A DNA stretch of 64,000 bases from Patella vulgata (Eukaryota > Mollusca > Gastropoda > Patellidae), in contig NC_065882.2 of NCBI RefSeq assembly GCF_932274485.2, positions 29,840,890 to 29,904,889 of the forward strand, given 5' to 3'. This document shows positions 11,099-22,159 of the stretch, one piece after another; position 1 is the first letter of the stretch; every line of letters starts with the position of its first letter. A program made the position numbers and the translations under genes. The notes below the pieces were generated by a model. It saw nothing but the letters and a program-made list of their open reading frames with translations, ran no database searches and was not told the DNA's origin.

Positions 11099-12089
11099 AT
11101 GCCGCGCCTTTCAAATGTAGAACGTCTACGTGCTATAGGTTGGCTCTATGCTGGTCAGTCTGTGGTCATTGTTGCAAGAGCCTTTAATTGTTCACGCCAG
11201 ACAATAATTAATCTTAGAATGAGAGTGCTTCAAACTGGAACTATTGCCGACCGCCCAAGGGCGGGAGCACGCGTCACCCCAGGAAGATCAAGCAATACGA
11301 TTACATCATCTTAGAAACAGATTTGTCACTGCAACCTCCACAAGTAGAGAGATGTTTGGTGGAAGGGTAACTGCACAAACTGTTCGAAATCGCTTGCAGG
11401 CTGCTGGTCTTTTAGCTCGGAGACCCTATAATGGACAAATATTGACACCTCTTCATCGCCGTAACCGACTTGTGTGGGCCACAAGACACATAAGATTTAC
11501 TCAAAGACAGTGGAATTCGGTTGTCTTTAGTGACGAATCTCGATTCACTTTGAGATTTGCCGATGGCAGGGTCCGAGTGTACCGCAGACGAGGTGAATGT
11601 TACACTCAAGTATGCGTCAGAGAAGTAGACCGATTTGGTGGCGGCAGCGTCATGGTTTTGGGTTCTTTTTGTGCACATGGACGTTTTCCTCTTGTTGTTG
11701 TCCAAGGGAACTTAAATGCTGTCCAGTACAGGGATCAGATTTTGCAACCTGTTCTTCCTCCGTTTATGCAGAGACATGGGCCTGGACTAACGTTTCAACA
11801 AGACAATGCTCGACCCCATACAGCAATTGCTACCCAGAATTTTTTAAGAAATGCCGGTGTCCAAGTCCTGGATTGGCCGTCGCTTAGCCCCGACCTTAAT
11901 CCTATTGAACACATCTGGTACCAACTGGGTCGACGTCTTCGTCAGCAAGTGAATCCACCACTGACGTTGCAGGACCTTCAACATGCTCTTGCTGAGCAGT
12001 GGCGACGTCTTCCACGGGTAGTGTTTACTAATGTTCTGAGATCCATGAGAAGACGTTGTGTTTATTCCGATTGTTCTCCAAGTCTGTGA
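11099..12089 (+). pseudogene. Tc1-family transposase, one frameshift
   Basis: This is a DDE transposase that would cut and paste the surrounding element. The first 60 or so residues (from MPRLSNVERLRAI) form the N-terminal helix-turn-helix DNA-binding region. The catalytic domain has the three acidic sites in FSDESRF, QQDNARPHTA and DLNPIEHIW, with 34 residues between the second Asp and the Glu (DD34E), as in Tc1. The reading frame changes once near 11265-11285, between the DNA-binding and catalytic parts. After that it is open to the stop at 12087-12089. Total length, about 330 codons, is normal for Tc1. Apart from that single change the gene looks intact, so it is either newly dead or affected by a sequence error. 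Confidence 0.93.
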
Positions 12090-12274
12090 ATTTCATTTTG
12101 GGGGGTACTGAGACATCAATGTCAAGGACATTCGGCGAGATGTATTCTTGCTTTCTGTTGATGTCAAGGTCGTCTGTGCACAACATAACACTAAAATAGT
12201 TGCCTTAAACCAAATATTAAAAATCTAGTCCCAAAAATCCCGAGTGTCAAGTTTTTAATTTGGCTGAGTATATA

Positions 12275-12780
12275 AATATTTATTTTTTCTTTAATTGGCA
12301 GTTGGTATGGGCTGAAGCATTCGCTTCTATATGTATTAGCTCTGCTCCAATAATGATATTTTGTGGAATATTAGGGCGATTCAAAAGAAACATAGTCAAC
12401 AAGAAGAATTTAAAAGTGAGCTAGAAAAATGTGATGACATTGAAATGGAGAGATGCAAGACTTTTCCCTGTGCTACTATGCCATTATTATCATGTCGTAC
12501 TGAAGTTACAGGACGAAGTTATTTTTCTACAGTATATTTCAAAACAAAAAAATTGTTCGAAAATGTGATGCCTTTGGTTGTTTTTCTTGAATTTGTTAAA
12601 TTATTAAACGTATTTCTAAGTCACATATTACCATACAAACTGCCATCAGAGCAGGAAGTACGCTTCGCTGAACACCAACTTGGACCACCGGTGACCTAGA
12701 TGTTATACAACAACTGCTAATTTCCAAACGAACAAATGCCACAGCTAGAGATATTTTAATTACATCAAAGGCGTATTAGA
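12275..12780 (+). other. Unrecognised open frames next to the Tc1 element
   Basis: A pyrimidine tract ending in an AG at about 12300 precedes a short open frame with a hydrophobic stretch (ICISSAPIMIFCGILG). An overlapping frame at 12361-12699 gives 112 codons. Neither resembles a family I know, and no donor site or continuation was found. It could be a decayed exon or chance. Confidence 0.2.
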
Positions 12781-12795
12781 AATTGTTGTTGTTCT

Positions 12796-13835
12796 CAGGG
12801 CTCACGCTGTTGGTCGCCAAAGTCGCAATTTGCAATAAAAATATGAAAGTGGCTATTAAAATTTGATTTTGGTGATAAGGTTTTGCGGTACTGGCAATTC
12901 TTTTTGAGAACTGGCGGAACAAATCTTAAAATTCTAATCGTATTTATCCTGGATTAACCATTACAATTACATTGAGTGTCAATCACGTGGCAGCAGATTC
13001 TATAAATCAATCAACTGGCTGATAATCCGGATCGCCTCAATGAGTAATTATAATCAATTGTCTTAGATTAATGATTAGTTTATTGATAATTGCCAATGAT
13101 ATATATAAAGCCTTTCTCAAGTCATTATTTACTCCTAATGATTAATCCAAGTGGAGATTATCTGATGTTTCGTTTCGTCTTTAACAAAAATGGCCGACAG
13201 TTCTTTTCGAAAAGAATGAAATATTTTGATATGGTCGGAAACATAAGAACGGGTTAGCGACGATTCTTGAGCGAGAAAACAGTTCGCCATTTGTATCATA
13301 TTACCGTCGCCAAAATGCTCTAAAAGTGAATGTCGTGTATAATTCTTAGCATCTCATATATACATATATAACTGAAACCGATATCATTCTATCAGGGATT
13401 CAGATTTTGATACCTTTATGGTACCTAAAAATAGCAATAGGCCCATTGTACATACAAAACATAAATTTATAGAAAATTTGCAAGCCTTGAATGAGATCTG
13501 ACGTGTAGATAGGCCTACTGAAAATATATTGTGCTGTACTGTGTGCAAATAGACTAAAGTCACGAAAAATAACATCTTATCTTAGTAAATCAAAACTGTG
13601 TTAATGATGTATTATGTAAAGACAGATTTTTAAAGTTGTATATATAGTATATATAGGTAATTGTTTTATAATAGGCCTACCTGAGACATAAAATTGTTAC
13701 ATGTTGTCTTTTTTATCACACATTTTTGGCAGATAAAATATTCCAGTTGGCGGAAAAAAATATGAATCTTTTTTTTTTATATAAAAATTATTATCCATTT
13801 TGGCGGGAAAAAATTGAAAGCCAGTGTGAGCCCTG
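12796..13835. mobile_element. Non-autonomous hAT element, 1.04 kb
   Basis: The ends are inverted repeats CAGGGCTCACGCTG (left) and CAGGGCTCACACTG (right, read inward). The flanks gttgttct (12788-12795) and gttattgt (13836-13843) agree at six of eight positions, a worn 8-bp duplication. No transposase is present. The ends resemble those of the composite element at 2045-5338. Confidence 0.75.
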
Positions 13836-15480
13836 GTTATTGTGAAATTTTTTATTTTTATCAAGTTTATTAATTAAGCTGTTAACATCAAATTCTGGAC
13901 ATAATGTGTTTTATGCACGGTTCTAAAAGTTGAAGACTTTTATGACGTGGGACTCAATTTAGCATAATATATTGATCACTACAGCAATAAATTTTTGTTG
14001 CAGAAATCTTTTACAGAATTTTACATGTCAGATGTTAATATATGGTATTAACAGACCTTTAACAAATAAATCATGCAATAACACTATTCTAAACCCGTAT
14101 CCATGATTAAAAATCTGTTTTTCGTCAAATGTTTAGATTTCGTCAAATGTTCAAAATTAAACAGAATTAACAATAAAAACAAAATCACAAATTACTACGG
14201 CATATTATGAAAATCTTTTAAAATAAAGCGACCGAAATAACAAAAGAAATTTTAAAGTAGTTTTAGACTGGAAACTGATTTCCAAAGGTGATTTGCATTC
14301 TTTTATAAATAGAACAAGTTGACGACACATGGAGCCCATGCTCTCGATCTGTCATCACGTATATAAATTACATAATAAAAATTGGATCCACTCGACCTGT
14401 AGTTTATTAGTTCCGGTGTGACAGTTTGAATTGACTCCAGGTGTCTGTTTGCTCCTGGGCACTTGCACATGTCCGAAACTGTTGTCAGCGTTAACAACAA
14501 CGAAGCTATATTTACTTCCCCTGCATCTTCAATAGAAGGCTTGATCTCGCCTTAACTACGTACATCTTATCATGCCCTTCACGTAAAACCTCGCATATTT
14601 TAGCACTAATTTCGATTGGGTATAAGCCCAGCTTGTGATCCTATCAGATTCCTTTGTTAAAAATATGGTTACGATTATCAAGTCTCGCGCTTCTAGCTAA
14701 AATGTCTACATGTGACAATCGAGTTGCAAAGTTCAAGGTTCAATCAATATCAAGGTTGCTGGAAATCATGGTTGATCAACAAAGGCTGTAAACTTGTCTA
14801 TTTTTCTTCTATGGAGGCCACCATATGTGCCACGACCTCTGATTGGACAATGCTAATTAGTCACGTGTAAACACAACGAGCGCAAAAATTCGGGAATTGT
14901 TGAGTATTGAAGCAACGACTAGATGTTGTAAAACTTGCAGTTGTTGCTTCAGTAACATGCTTCCTGTGGTGTGAGATGGTTCCTGATACTGATTTGTCAT
15001 GAATAAACATACTTGTTATCGTGATTAGCTGTTGTTTTAGTGATCAGGGTTACGTGCCCGAGGTCTCGCAACTTGGTGTGTTCATTCGAGCATGACCCAA
15101 CTGTATTGACTGGCCTTTACTTTTCAATAGCTACCGGCTGACATGCGTATCACGGGATGTTACGCAGACGTGTAAACAAATTACCGCTAGAACCTACCAA
15201 TAACGTATATGACAGGATGTCATGGAGAAATAAATATGTAATGCGGAGGGACAAGGATACAATCACTATATCTAATGATTAATGGAATAACGAAGTACCT
15301 CAAATAAGAATGAAGGCAGCGTGTCGGGAACAAAGTGGCAGTGCGGGAGCATGCTGCATGGATGTTACTTTCAGTTTATTAGGCCCTAACGGACGAACGA
15401 ATCAGATTGACAGGTTGTCAGCTCATAGCTACCTAACTAAGGAATTTGGTTATTCTTCAAAGGAATAACAAAGTTATAAA
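13836..15480. other. Sparse region upstream of the divergent promoter
   Basis: I find no clear repeat boundary or convincing exon here. Short open frames on the minus strand (for example 14303-14500) have no supporting features. If the minus-strand first exon at 15493-15548 is real, part of this stretch would be its intron. Confidence 0.4.
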
Positions 15481-15492
15481 ATATTTGCTTAC

Positions 15493-15548
15493 CAGTTGTC
15501 TCGGAGAGTCAGCGCAATTCGTTCTTTGTCCTCTTGACCGCCAGCCAT
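15493..15548 (-). CDS. Candidate first coding exon, minus strand
   Basis: An ATG at 15546-15548 has a good start context (G at -3, G at +4). It opens a frame reading MAGGQEDKERIALTLRDN, ending in a GTAAGC splice donor at 15487-15492. The exon is 56 nt: 18 codons plus two bases. It faces away from the CRE/NRF1/CCAAT promoter on its right. I do not recognise the protein and could not find the next exon in the window, which may lie beyond the transposon-rich stretch to the left. A chance ATG plus donor cannot be excluded. Confidence 0.4.
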
Positions 15549-15729
15549 GACAGCGAGCTGTCAGATGGGAGTCGGGTCGAAGGCCGTGACGTCACGGGCA
15601 AACTGCGCAGACTCGTAACGTAATGGATGCTGATTGGCTACGACAAAGCCCGCAGGGTATAAAAGAGCTGTAGATCAAGGCATCGACGCATTTGGCCTGG
15701 AATCACCGCCAACGACCGGTGAAACCCCA
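15549..15729. promoter_or_regulatory. Putative divergent promoter: CRE, NRF1-like, CCAAT, TATA
   Basis: A GC-richer island carries a full palindromic CRE (tgacgtca, 15587-15594), an NRF1-like actgcgcag (15602-15610), an inverted CCAAT box (attgg, 15633-15637) and a TATA box (tataaaa, 15658-15664). They lie in a sensible order for plus-strand transcription starting near 15690. The minus-strand candidate exon starts 181 bp from the plus-strand ATG, a typical distance for a bidirectional promoter. Its composition differs clearly from its surroundings. Function is inferred from motifs only. Confidence 0.55.
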
Positions 15730-15776
15730 ATGGATTTCTTCCCACCACTCATTCTAAGAAGATGGAACCATCTAGG
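15730..15776 (+). CDS. Candidate first coding exon, plus strand
   Basis: About 65 bp after the TATA box, an ATG at 15730-15732 opens MDFFPPLILRRWNHL. The frame runs into a GTATGT donor at 15777. The exon is 47 nt, 15 codons plus two bases. An alternative ATG at 15761 stops quickly. No downstream exon was recognised within the repeat-rich sequence that follows. It could instead be a non-coding leader exon. Confidence 0.35.
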
Positions 15777-16440
15777 GTATGTTGACCATTAATGGGATAT
15801 GGCTCCAAATCAAGCAGCCTTGGTTTCCTGTTTGATATGGGCATAACACACAGATTCATTTTGTGGGATTAAGGCCTTAAAATTGCTTGGGCTATATTTT
15901 TATTATGTCGAGTTCTTGGGACACGGGTGTTCCCAGTCCCACCGTGGAGTTGTCTTTCCAATTGTTGTGTACCCCGAACACTGGTGCTCGGATAAGGCCA
16001 CGTAAATAATCAAATTGGGAGTTATTCTTGCCATTTTGTTGTGTACCCTGGGAATCAATGCTCAGATAAGGCCACGTAAATAATCAAGCTGGGAGACAGA
16101 GACTCACTGTGGGATGGAAATCTTGAACGCAAACAAACTCCAGAGCTTTTGCCAATGCCATTGTTGGGTGGGGAACGGGGCGATAAATAATCTTATAGCG
16201 TTGGGAGGGAATTATTGAGAAACAAGAATATTACCAATGTCAAGCTCAGTGGCCCAAACATGGGACTGAGAGTGATTGTTATCAAATGGGGGAACAAAAC
16301 CCAAATACGGGACTCGTACCAAATATGGGAAAGGGTAATTTCTTGGAAACATTCCTAATATGGAAACTTAGGAGCATATCCGGGACGGTTCCACTTATGG
16401 ATGCATAGTCATGTAGCTATGCTGTAAGGGGTTTGATAGA
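15777..16440. other. Region with short imperfect tandem copy
   Basis: The block gataaggccacgtaaataat occurs at 15991 and again at 16065 (offset 74 bp), with a weaker echo near 16177. Nothing else is recognisable. If the plus-strand exon is real, this would be its first intron. Confidence 0.5.
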
Positions 16441-16465
16441 AATAATAAGACAGTTGGGTGGGGTT

Positions 16466-18320
16466 TATTGTTCCCCCGCCTTTCGAAGAAAGCAGGGGAG
16501 TATTAAAATGGGTTCGTCTGTCTGTCCATCCGTCTGTCTGTCCGTCAATAACTCTCCTTCTAATTGACCTAGAATGTTCAAACTTGGTGTAGGTGTTTAT
16601 TAGGTCAATGCCTTGATGGAGTTCGAAGATGAGCATTTTCGGCTTAGGGTAAGCAGAGATAAGCAATTTGATTGGTTGATGCTTTGGGACACGATAACTT
16701 TAGTTCTAATTAAGTGAGAGAGATGAAACTTGGTGTATAGTTTCATTACATCAATACCTTGACTAAGTTCGATAATGAGCATTTTCTGCTCACGGTAAGC
16801 AGAGCGATAATTTTGATTGGCCGAGACTTTGGAACACAATAACCCTCCTTCTAATTGACCTAGAATGTTCAAACTTGGTGTAGGTGTTTATTAGGTCAAT
16901 GCCTTGATGGAGTTCGAAGATGAGCATTTTCGGCTTAGGGTAAGCAGAGATAAGCAATTTGATTGGTTGATGCTTTGGGACACGATAACTTTAGTTCTAA
17001 TTAAGTGAGAGAGATGAAACTTGGTGTACAGTTTCATTACATCAATACCTTGACTAAGTTTGATGATGACCATTTTCTGCTCAGGGTAAGCAGAGCGATA
17101 AGCAATTTGATTGGCCGAGACTTTGGAACACAATAACCCTCCTTCTAATTGAGCTAGAATGTTTAAACTTGGTGTAGGTGTTTATTAGGTAAATGCCTTG
17201 ATGGAGTTCGAAGATGAGCATTTTGATTGGTTGATGCTTTTGGACATGATAACTTTAGTTCTAATTTAGTGAGATTGAGGATACTTGGTGTTTAGTTTTA
17301 TCACATCAATACCTTGACTAAGTTCGATAATGAGCACTTTTTGCTCAGGGTAAGCAGAGCGATAAGCAATTTGATTGGCCGAGACTTTGGAACACAGTAA
17401 CTCTCCTTCTAATTGAGGTAGAATGTTCGTAGGCATTCATTAGGTGAATGCTGTAATGCTGTCCTTTTTGACCTAACCGCTGTTAGCAACATCAATATGA
17501 TTATTGTTAAGATAAGCTACTGCCATATTGAAATGGTCATGTCGGAGAACCCGCCGACCTTTAATTTATTTATTTATTAGTATTCAGCTGTCATCATAAT
17601 TCTTTTTATTCAATATCAATAATATGTAACTTACCTCACCTATAAATTGAGTAGCTCAACACAGAACTATGGAGGCAGACGTGAATTAAGACGATGGCCG
17701 TAAAGATTACAATATTATAATATATATTGGTTGTTATACATGTAGTGTAGTTTAAAGGTTGTTACTGTCTTGCTGAATTTAAGGAGTCCAATCCACAGTT
17801 ATTAGATGATGTGATTATGTTACAATGCCTTGATCTAGTTCGATGATAAACATTGTCTGCTTACGGTGAGCAGAGATAAGCAATCTGATAGGTTGATGCT
17901 TTGGGGTATGATAATTTGGTTATAATTAAGTGAGAGTGGTGAAACTCCATGTGTGGAGATTCATTATATCATTGCCTTGACTAAGTTCGATGATGAGAAT
18001 TTTCTGCTTAGGCTAAGGAGAGATAAGCAATTTGATTAATCAAGACTTTGGAACTTAACAACTCTGCTTTTAATTGAGGTAGAATGTTTAAACTTGATGT
18101 AGATGTTCATTAGGTGAATGTCTTGACAGAGTTTAATGATTAACATTTCGAGCTAAAGCTAGGCAGAGCAAAGAAATTTCATTGGTCAATGCTTTAGGAC
18201 AGGATAACTTTGATTTTATATGATAATGAGAGATGAAACTTAGTGTATAGTTGATAATCAGTTTGATTGCTTGATACTTTTGAAAAAAATAAATGTGCGA
18301 TAAATTAAAATGTGTCATCT
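16466..18320. repeat. HINE/pearl-like array, family R4
   Basis: It starts with a hairpin (about 16473-16498, cccgcctttcgaagaaag...) and a run of GTCT/GTCC words (16510-16547). At least six units of about 140-150 bp follow, with landmarks gttcaaacttggtgta, atgccttgatggagttcg and agataagcaatttgattgg. Units beyond 17450 are interrupted by unrelated AT-rich sequence and are more decayed. Minus-strand frames of 60-90 codons running through the units are repeat by-products. Other arrays lie at 27973-28965 and 56030-56773. Confidence 0.7.
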
Positions 18321-18419
18321 ATTTATTTTGGGATTTCGGCGTGAGACATCAGCCTCACTGTTGGCTTGCAATTGTTCCTGTAAGGATAACAACTATTTAT
18401 TTTGGTACATTTCCTGACC

Positions 18420-18960
18420 CCCAGTGTTTTGCCAGTAAATACTTTACAGGTTGCTATAATTAACAGATTTTGTTCATATTCAGCATATCAATCATTTCAA
18501 TAACAGGGTGGTACCTATTTATATTGTTGCAAATCCAACCCCCATTGGCAAAACCACGCCCAATTTTTGTATTTATCATCAACAGGCTGCAATTCTGAAT
18601 GGATCATCTTGGAACTTTGCATATTTATTTCTTATATTGTAAAGACAGCAACTAACTATGTATTTTGGTGCATGCCCCAATCCCCTGGGGTGGTGTCACA
18701 TCCAATTTTTTGTTTAATATTTAGTCTCTAAATTTGGCAAAACAAACCCAACACCTAGCCTTCTTTGCCTCTTGTCATATTACAGTCATTGCAGCTATTT
18801 CATATTTCTTTCTCTTCATTTTAAAAAGTACCATATCAATGAAAACAGTAATGTGGACGTATATTGCAGCGTTATCGATGCTCTAGTTTTTTTTGTTTAG
18901 CGTGTTTTCTGTCCATGTGTGGGCATATCTTGCATGGCAACCGCTTGTATTTTGTTCAGA
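18420..18960. repeat. HINE-like fragments, family R2
   Basis: Decayed units carry accacgcccaatttttgtat and a terminal-type piece (aatgtggacgtatattgc near 18850). They match the better array at 25801-26830. Confidence 0.5.
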
Positions 18961-19012
18961 CCAATATAATGATGTGTTAATAATTACATATTTATAATTA
19001 TAACAGGGATTT

Positions 19013-19296
19013 CTACCACTTCAGTCAGTGTATTGTACAGTACTAACACAGGTCAGTAGTTTATTGTCCCACCTTTTGAAGAAATCTGGGGACTATTAAA
19101 ATGGTGTTTTCGTCTGTACGTCTGTCACACTTAATGGGACACGATAAATCTGCTTCTAATTGAGCTGGAGTGTTCAAACTTAGTGTAGGTGTTTATTTGG
19201 GGAATGTCTTTGACTGCCGGTATTCCACAGGGCTCTGTCCTCGGACCACTCTACCACTTCAGCCAGTGTATTGTACAGTACTAACACAGGTCAGTA
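19013..19296. repeat. 46-bp direct repeats, 238 bp apart
   Basis: A 46-bp block beginning ctaccacttcag occurs at 19013-19058 and 19251-19296 with a single base difference. The second copy sits inside the reverse transcriptase frame of the LINE, between its GIPQGSVLGP motif and FADDTSLY motif. The first lies beyond an R4 fragment (19060-19204). Confidence 0.85.
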
Positions 19297-20076
19297 CCTT
19301 GTGGAAAACCTTAATTCTAATGCTAGATTATTTGCAGATGATACCAGCTTGTACTTAAGAATCCATGACCCAACTGCATGCGCGGCTATCCTAAATGAAG
19401 ACCTAGATAAGATCAATACATGGGCAAAGACTTGGATGTCTCTTTCACCCCACTGAAAACTGAAACACTTACAGTATCTACTAAAGTAAAAAGGACCCAA
19501 TATTGCCAACACTTTCACTAGACCACACTGCAATAAAGGAAGTATTCGAGCACAAGCATTTGGGGCTGATTTTTCAAAATGACTGTAAATTTGATAGACA
19601 TATCGACAATATCTTGTCGAAAACTTCTAGGCTTGTAAACGTTCTCCGCTCTCTGAAGTACAGACTAAATAGAAATTCTTTGAAAACCTTGTACTTATCC
19701 TATATTCTTTCGCATTTCGAGTATTGTGATGTCATATAGGATGGGTGCACCGATGAACTTACTAACAAACTAGAATCATTGCAACTTGACACACTCATGA
19801 TTATATGTGGTGCTGTTAAGGGGACCAGCCATAGACTTTTATACGACGAAACAGGTTTTATCACACTACAGGAGAGGCGAAGGCGTCATAAACTTATACT
19901 CTTTTACAAATTTATGAATCATCTCACACCACCATATCTTCATGAATTGCTATTATTCCCCGAATAGCCTTATAACCTTCGTAACAAATCGACAGAGTAT
20001 CATTATTTTTGAAATCATATATACCATCTACGATTAAGGAATGAAACCGACTGTCTGACTTTATAAAATCATCTAC
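19203..20076 (+). pseudogene. LINE reverse transcriptase, part 1 (Jockey/CR1-type)
   Basis: This is a fragment of the non-LTR retrotransposon polyprotein. Recognisable in order are AGIPQGSVLGP, FADDTSLYL (the catalytic Asp pair), an INTWAKTW block, a thumb-like HLGLIFQND region and the connector around SHFEYCDVI and RLLYDETGFITLQERRR. Several frame changes and in-frame stops make it non-functional, and a 46-bp foreign block sits between the first two motifs. The 5' side is cut off at an R4 fragment. The frame continues on the far side of the Copia insertion at 25548, so the LINE predates it. Clade assignment is by general likeness only. Confidence 0.85.
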
Positions 20077-20223
20077 TGATATACATTAACTAGTAATCAG
20101 TGAACTGAATTGTTTGAACTTAGTTTGGGTGAACATTGTTTAGTCTTATTGTTTGTAACATTGTATCTATGTACAAGGCAGTCAGTTTGATATTAAACTT
20201 CATTGAGTAAAGACTTGTTTATA
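20077..20223 (+). repeat. 5' LTR of the Copia element
   Basis: A 147-bp direct repeat identical to 25401-25547. It starts with TG, as usual, but ends TTTATA rather than in CA. The target duplication and the primer site at 20224 fix this boundary. Confidence 0.93.
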
Positions 20224-20652
20224 TGGTAGCAGAGCGTGGTTGTTCAAGACTCAGTTATCTTGTGAAAGTTGTATTTTATATGTGGATTTAAGTTAGATTG
20301 AATATGTTCTAAAACTTTTCCCCCATTTCAAGGGATGGGGTGGGGCTGTGGATATGACTGTGTGAGTGCAGATCATGACTTATTGTGAAATGATAATATG
20401 AAGTTTAAAGGTTCAGAAATTGTTATACATAAAGAGAGACTATAGAATTCAACCCTTTTAGTGGAACAGGAATATTCATAGTGCCAGAAGTTTTGATATG
20501 GAAATGGTATTTTCTGACAGCCACAATAGTTGGAACAAGTCTGAAGAAGTTGTGTAATGAAACAAAATGGAGCAGTTGGACCGAAGAAAGAGTGTTTAAA
20601 TATATTCACAACCTACCCCCAACCCCCTTGAATGCTTCAAAGAAAATTAATA

Positions 20653-22131
20653 ATGTCCAATACTAGAGATATTTTTGAATATTACAAGCCTGTGGAAAAT
20701 ATGGTTTATGAACTTCAAAATTTAGACCAATATGGTAGTATTGACTACAGTGGAAAGTTTGAACATTTTGTATGTGAAACTTGTGGTGGACCGATATTAG
20801 GTCATATTTTGAATGACGATAACACATGCCCTATTAAACCTAAACAAAAGAAAGCTGAGAAAGAGAAGATTATAGACATGTACGAACAAGAGGTGGCATT
20901 TAGAGCTGCAAGGGCTGAATTGGCATTAGAACAACTCAAAGCAGGCCAAGCAAGTAAGGTTAATGATGAGAAATATGGAGATAGTAGCACAAATTTAAGT
21001 AAAATAATGGAAAATTTTATAACTAGTCAACAGAAGATAGTTGAATTACTGGTAGAAAACAATCAACAGAATATTTCATCAGGCACCACTCAGATTACCA
21101 AAGCCAGACTCCCTCCCACATGGACCAAGGAAACGTTTGAACAATACAAAGAGCAAGTGAAAATATGGGGTCAGAATAACAGAGATAGCGAATTGAACAA
21201 ATATTGGGATCTGATAGAAAGTTTAAAGAAGAACAAAGAAAGAGAAGGACTGGTTGAATATGTATCTACAACAGTAATAGAGAAACTACAAACTAGTGGC
21301 GGAAGAACAGTTACCAATATTCTGAAAGAATTAGAAGAAAAGTTTGCTAAGACGAGAAAAGAAAAGGCAAAATATTTGATTGGTAAAATTACTGAGTTGA
21401 AGATTGATAAAGATGAAAGCGGTGAAAGGAGTTGGATGAAATTTGAAAGTATGATTTCGGAAATGGAGAACTTTAATATCAGAGAGAAACTTAATTATTG
21501 CATGGGACATTTGTTTATTGAAAGATGTTTCCAGGCTGGTCAATTAAATGAAAGTGAAAAACGTGAAATAGAGCGTGAGATTGAACATTTAGAAGAAAGT
21601 GAAATGTTTTCGAAGTTAAAGGCGAAATACAGAGAGATGAAGATAGAAGGACAACGAGATGATATATCTGAGAAAAAGGCTTATTGGACCAGTAATAATT
21701 CAGATAGAAGTAGATATGAACATTGGAAGAGAACACCAGATTTTAGGAGATTTGAACGGTCAGCATCTAATCCCAGATGGTGGAGATCAAATTCTGGAGG
21801 AACATATCGAAAAAGAGAGTCGGTATCAAGAGGAAGAAGATTTGGAGCAAATAGAAGATTTTCAATGGAAAGAAATGATCGATCAATAAGTAGAGAGAGA
21901 TATCAGAGTAAAGAGAGAATGAATCTAGAAGAGAGAATAAAGAAATTAGAAGAAGTGAAGAGTTTGAAAACAACTAACGTTCAAATTTGTGACTTTATTG
22001 ATAGTGAGGATATAATATTAGATGAAAGTGTGAAGATCCATTTTACTAAACCTGATGATGATGTTGATGTTATGATTGTAGATAGTAAGCACCAGAGAGT
22101 CTTGCAGGTGAAAGATGGTTTAACAATTATT
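20653..22131 (+). pseudogene. Copia gag region
   Basis: This is the structural (gag) part of the element. Near its N-terminus lies a Cys-rich segment (CETCGG followed by a later Cys), then a long charged, helix-prone middle, then a basic Arg/Ser-rich tail suited to nucleic-acid binding. Copia gag proteins pack element RNA into particles. I identify it by position between the primer site and the integrase region and by composition, not by sequence likeness to a named gag. Confidence 0.75.
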
Positions 22132-22159
22132 TAAAGAAGAATAATATTGGTAAAGAAGA

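Larger units (their letters stand above)
10535..12268 (+). mobile_element. Tc1-type DNA transposon, 1734 bp
   Basis: Perfect 26-bp terminal inverted repeats start CTCAGCCAAATTAAAAAC. They are flanked by TA on both sides (10533-10534 and 12269-12270), the Tc1/mariner target. A 266-bp block including most of the left end is tandemly duplicated inside (10545-10810 and 10811-11076), so the left side carries a second, internal copy of most of the terminal repeat. The transposase frame lies downstream at 11099-12089. Perfect ends suggest a fairly recent insertion. Confidence 0.95.

Noticed and set aside
11412-11887. Alternative frames overlapping the Tc1 transposase
   Set aside because: They are shadows of the DDE transposase in other frames.
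16409-17133. Minus-strand frames of 60-90 codons with similar peptides, recurring also at 28442-28796 and 56192-56691
   Set aside because: They follow the R4 tandem unit exactly, and their similarity comes from the DNA repeat. No start context, splice sites or domain support a gene.
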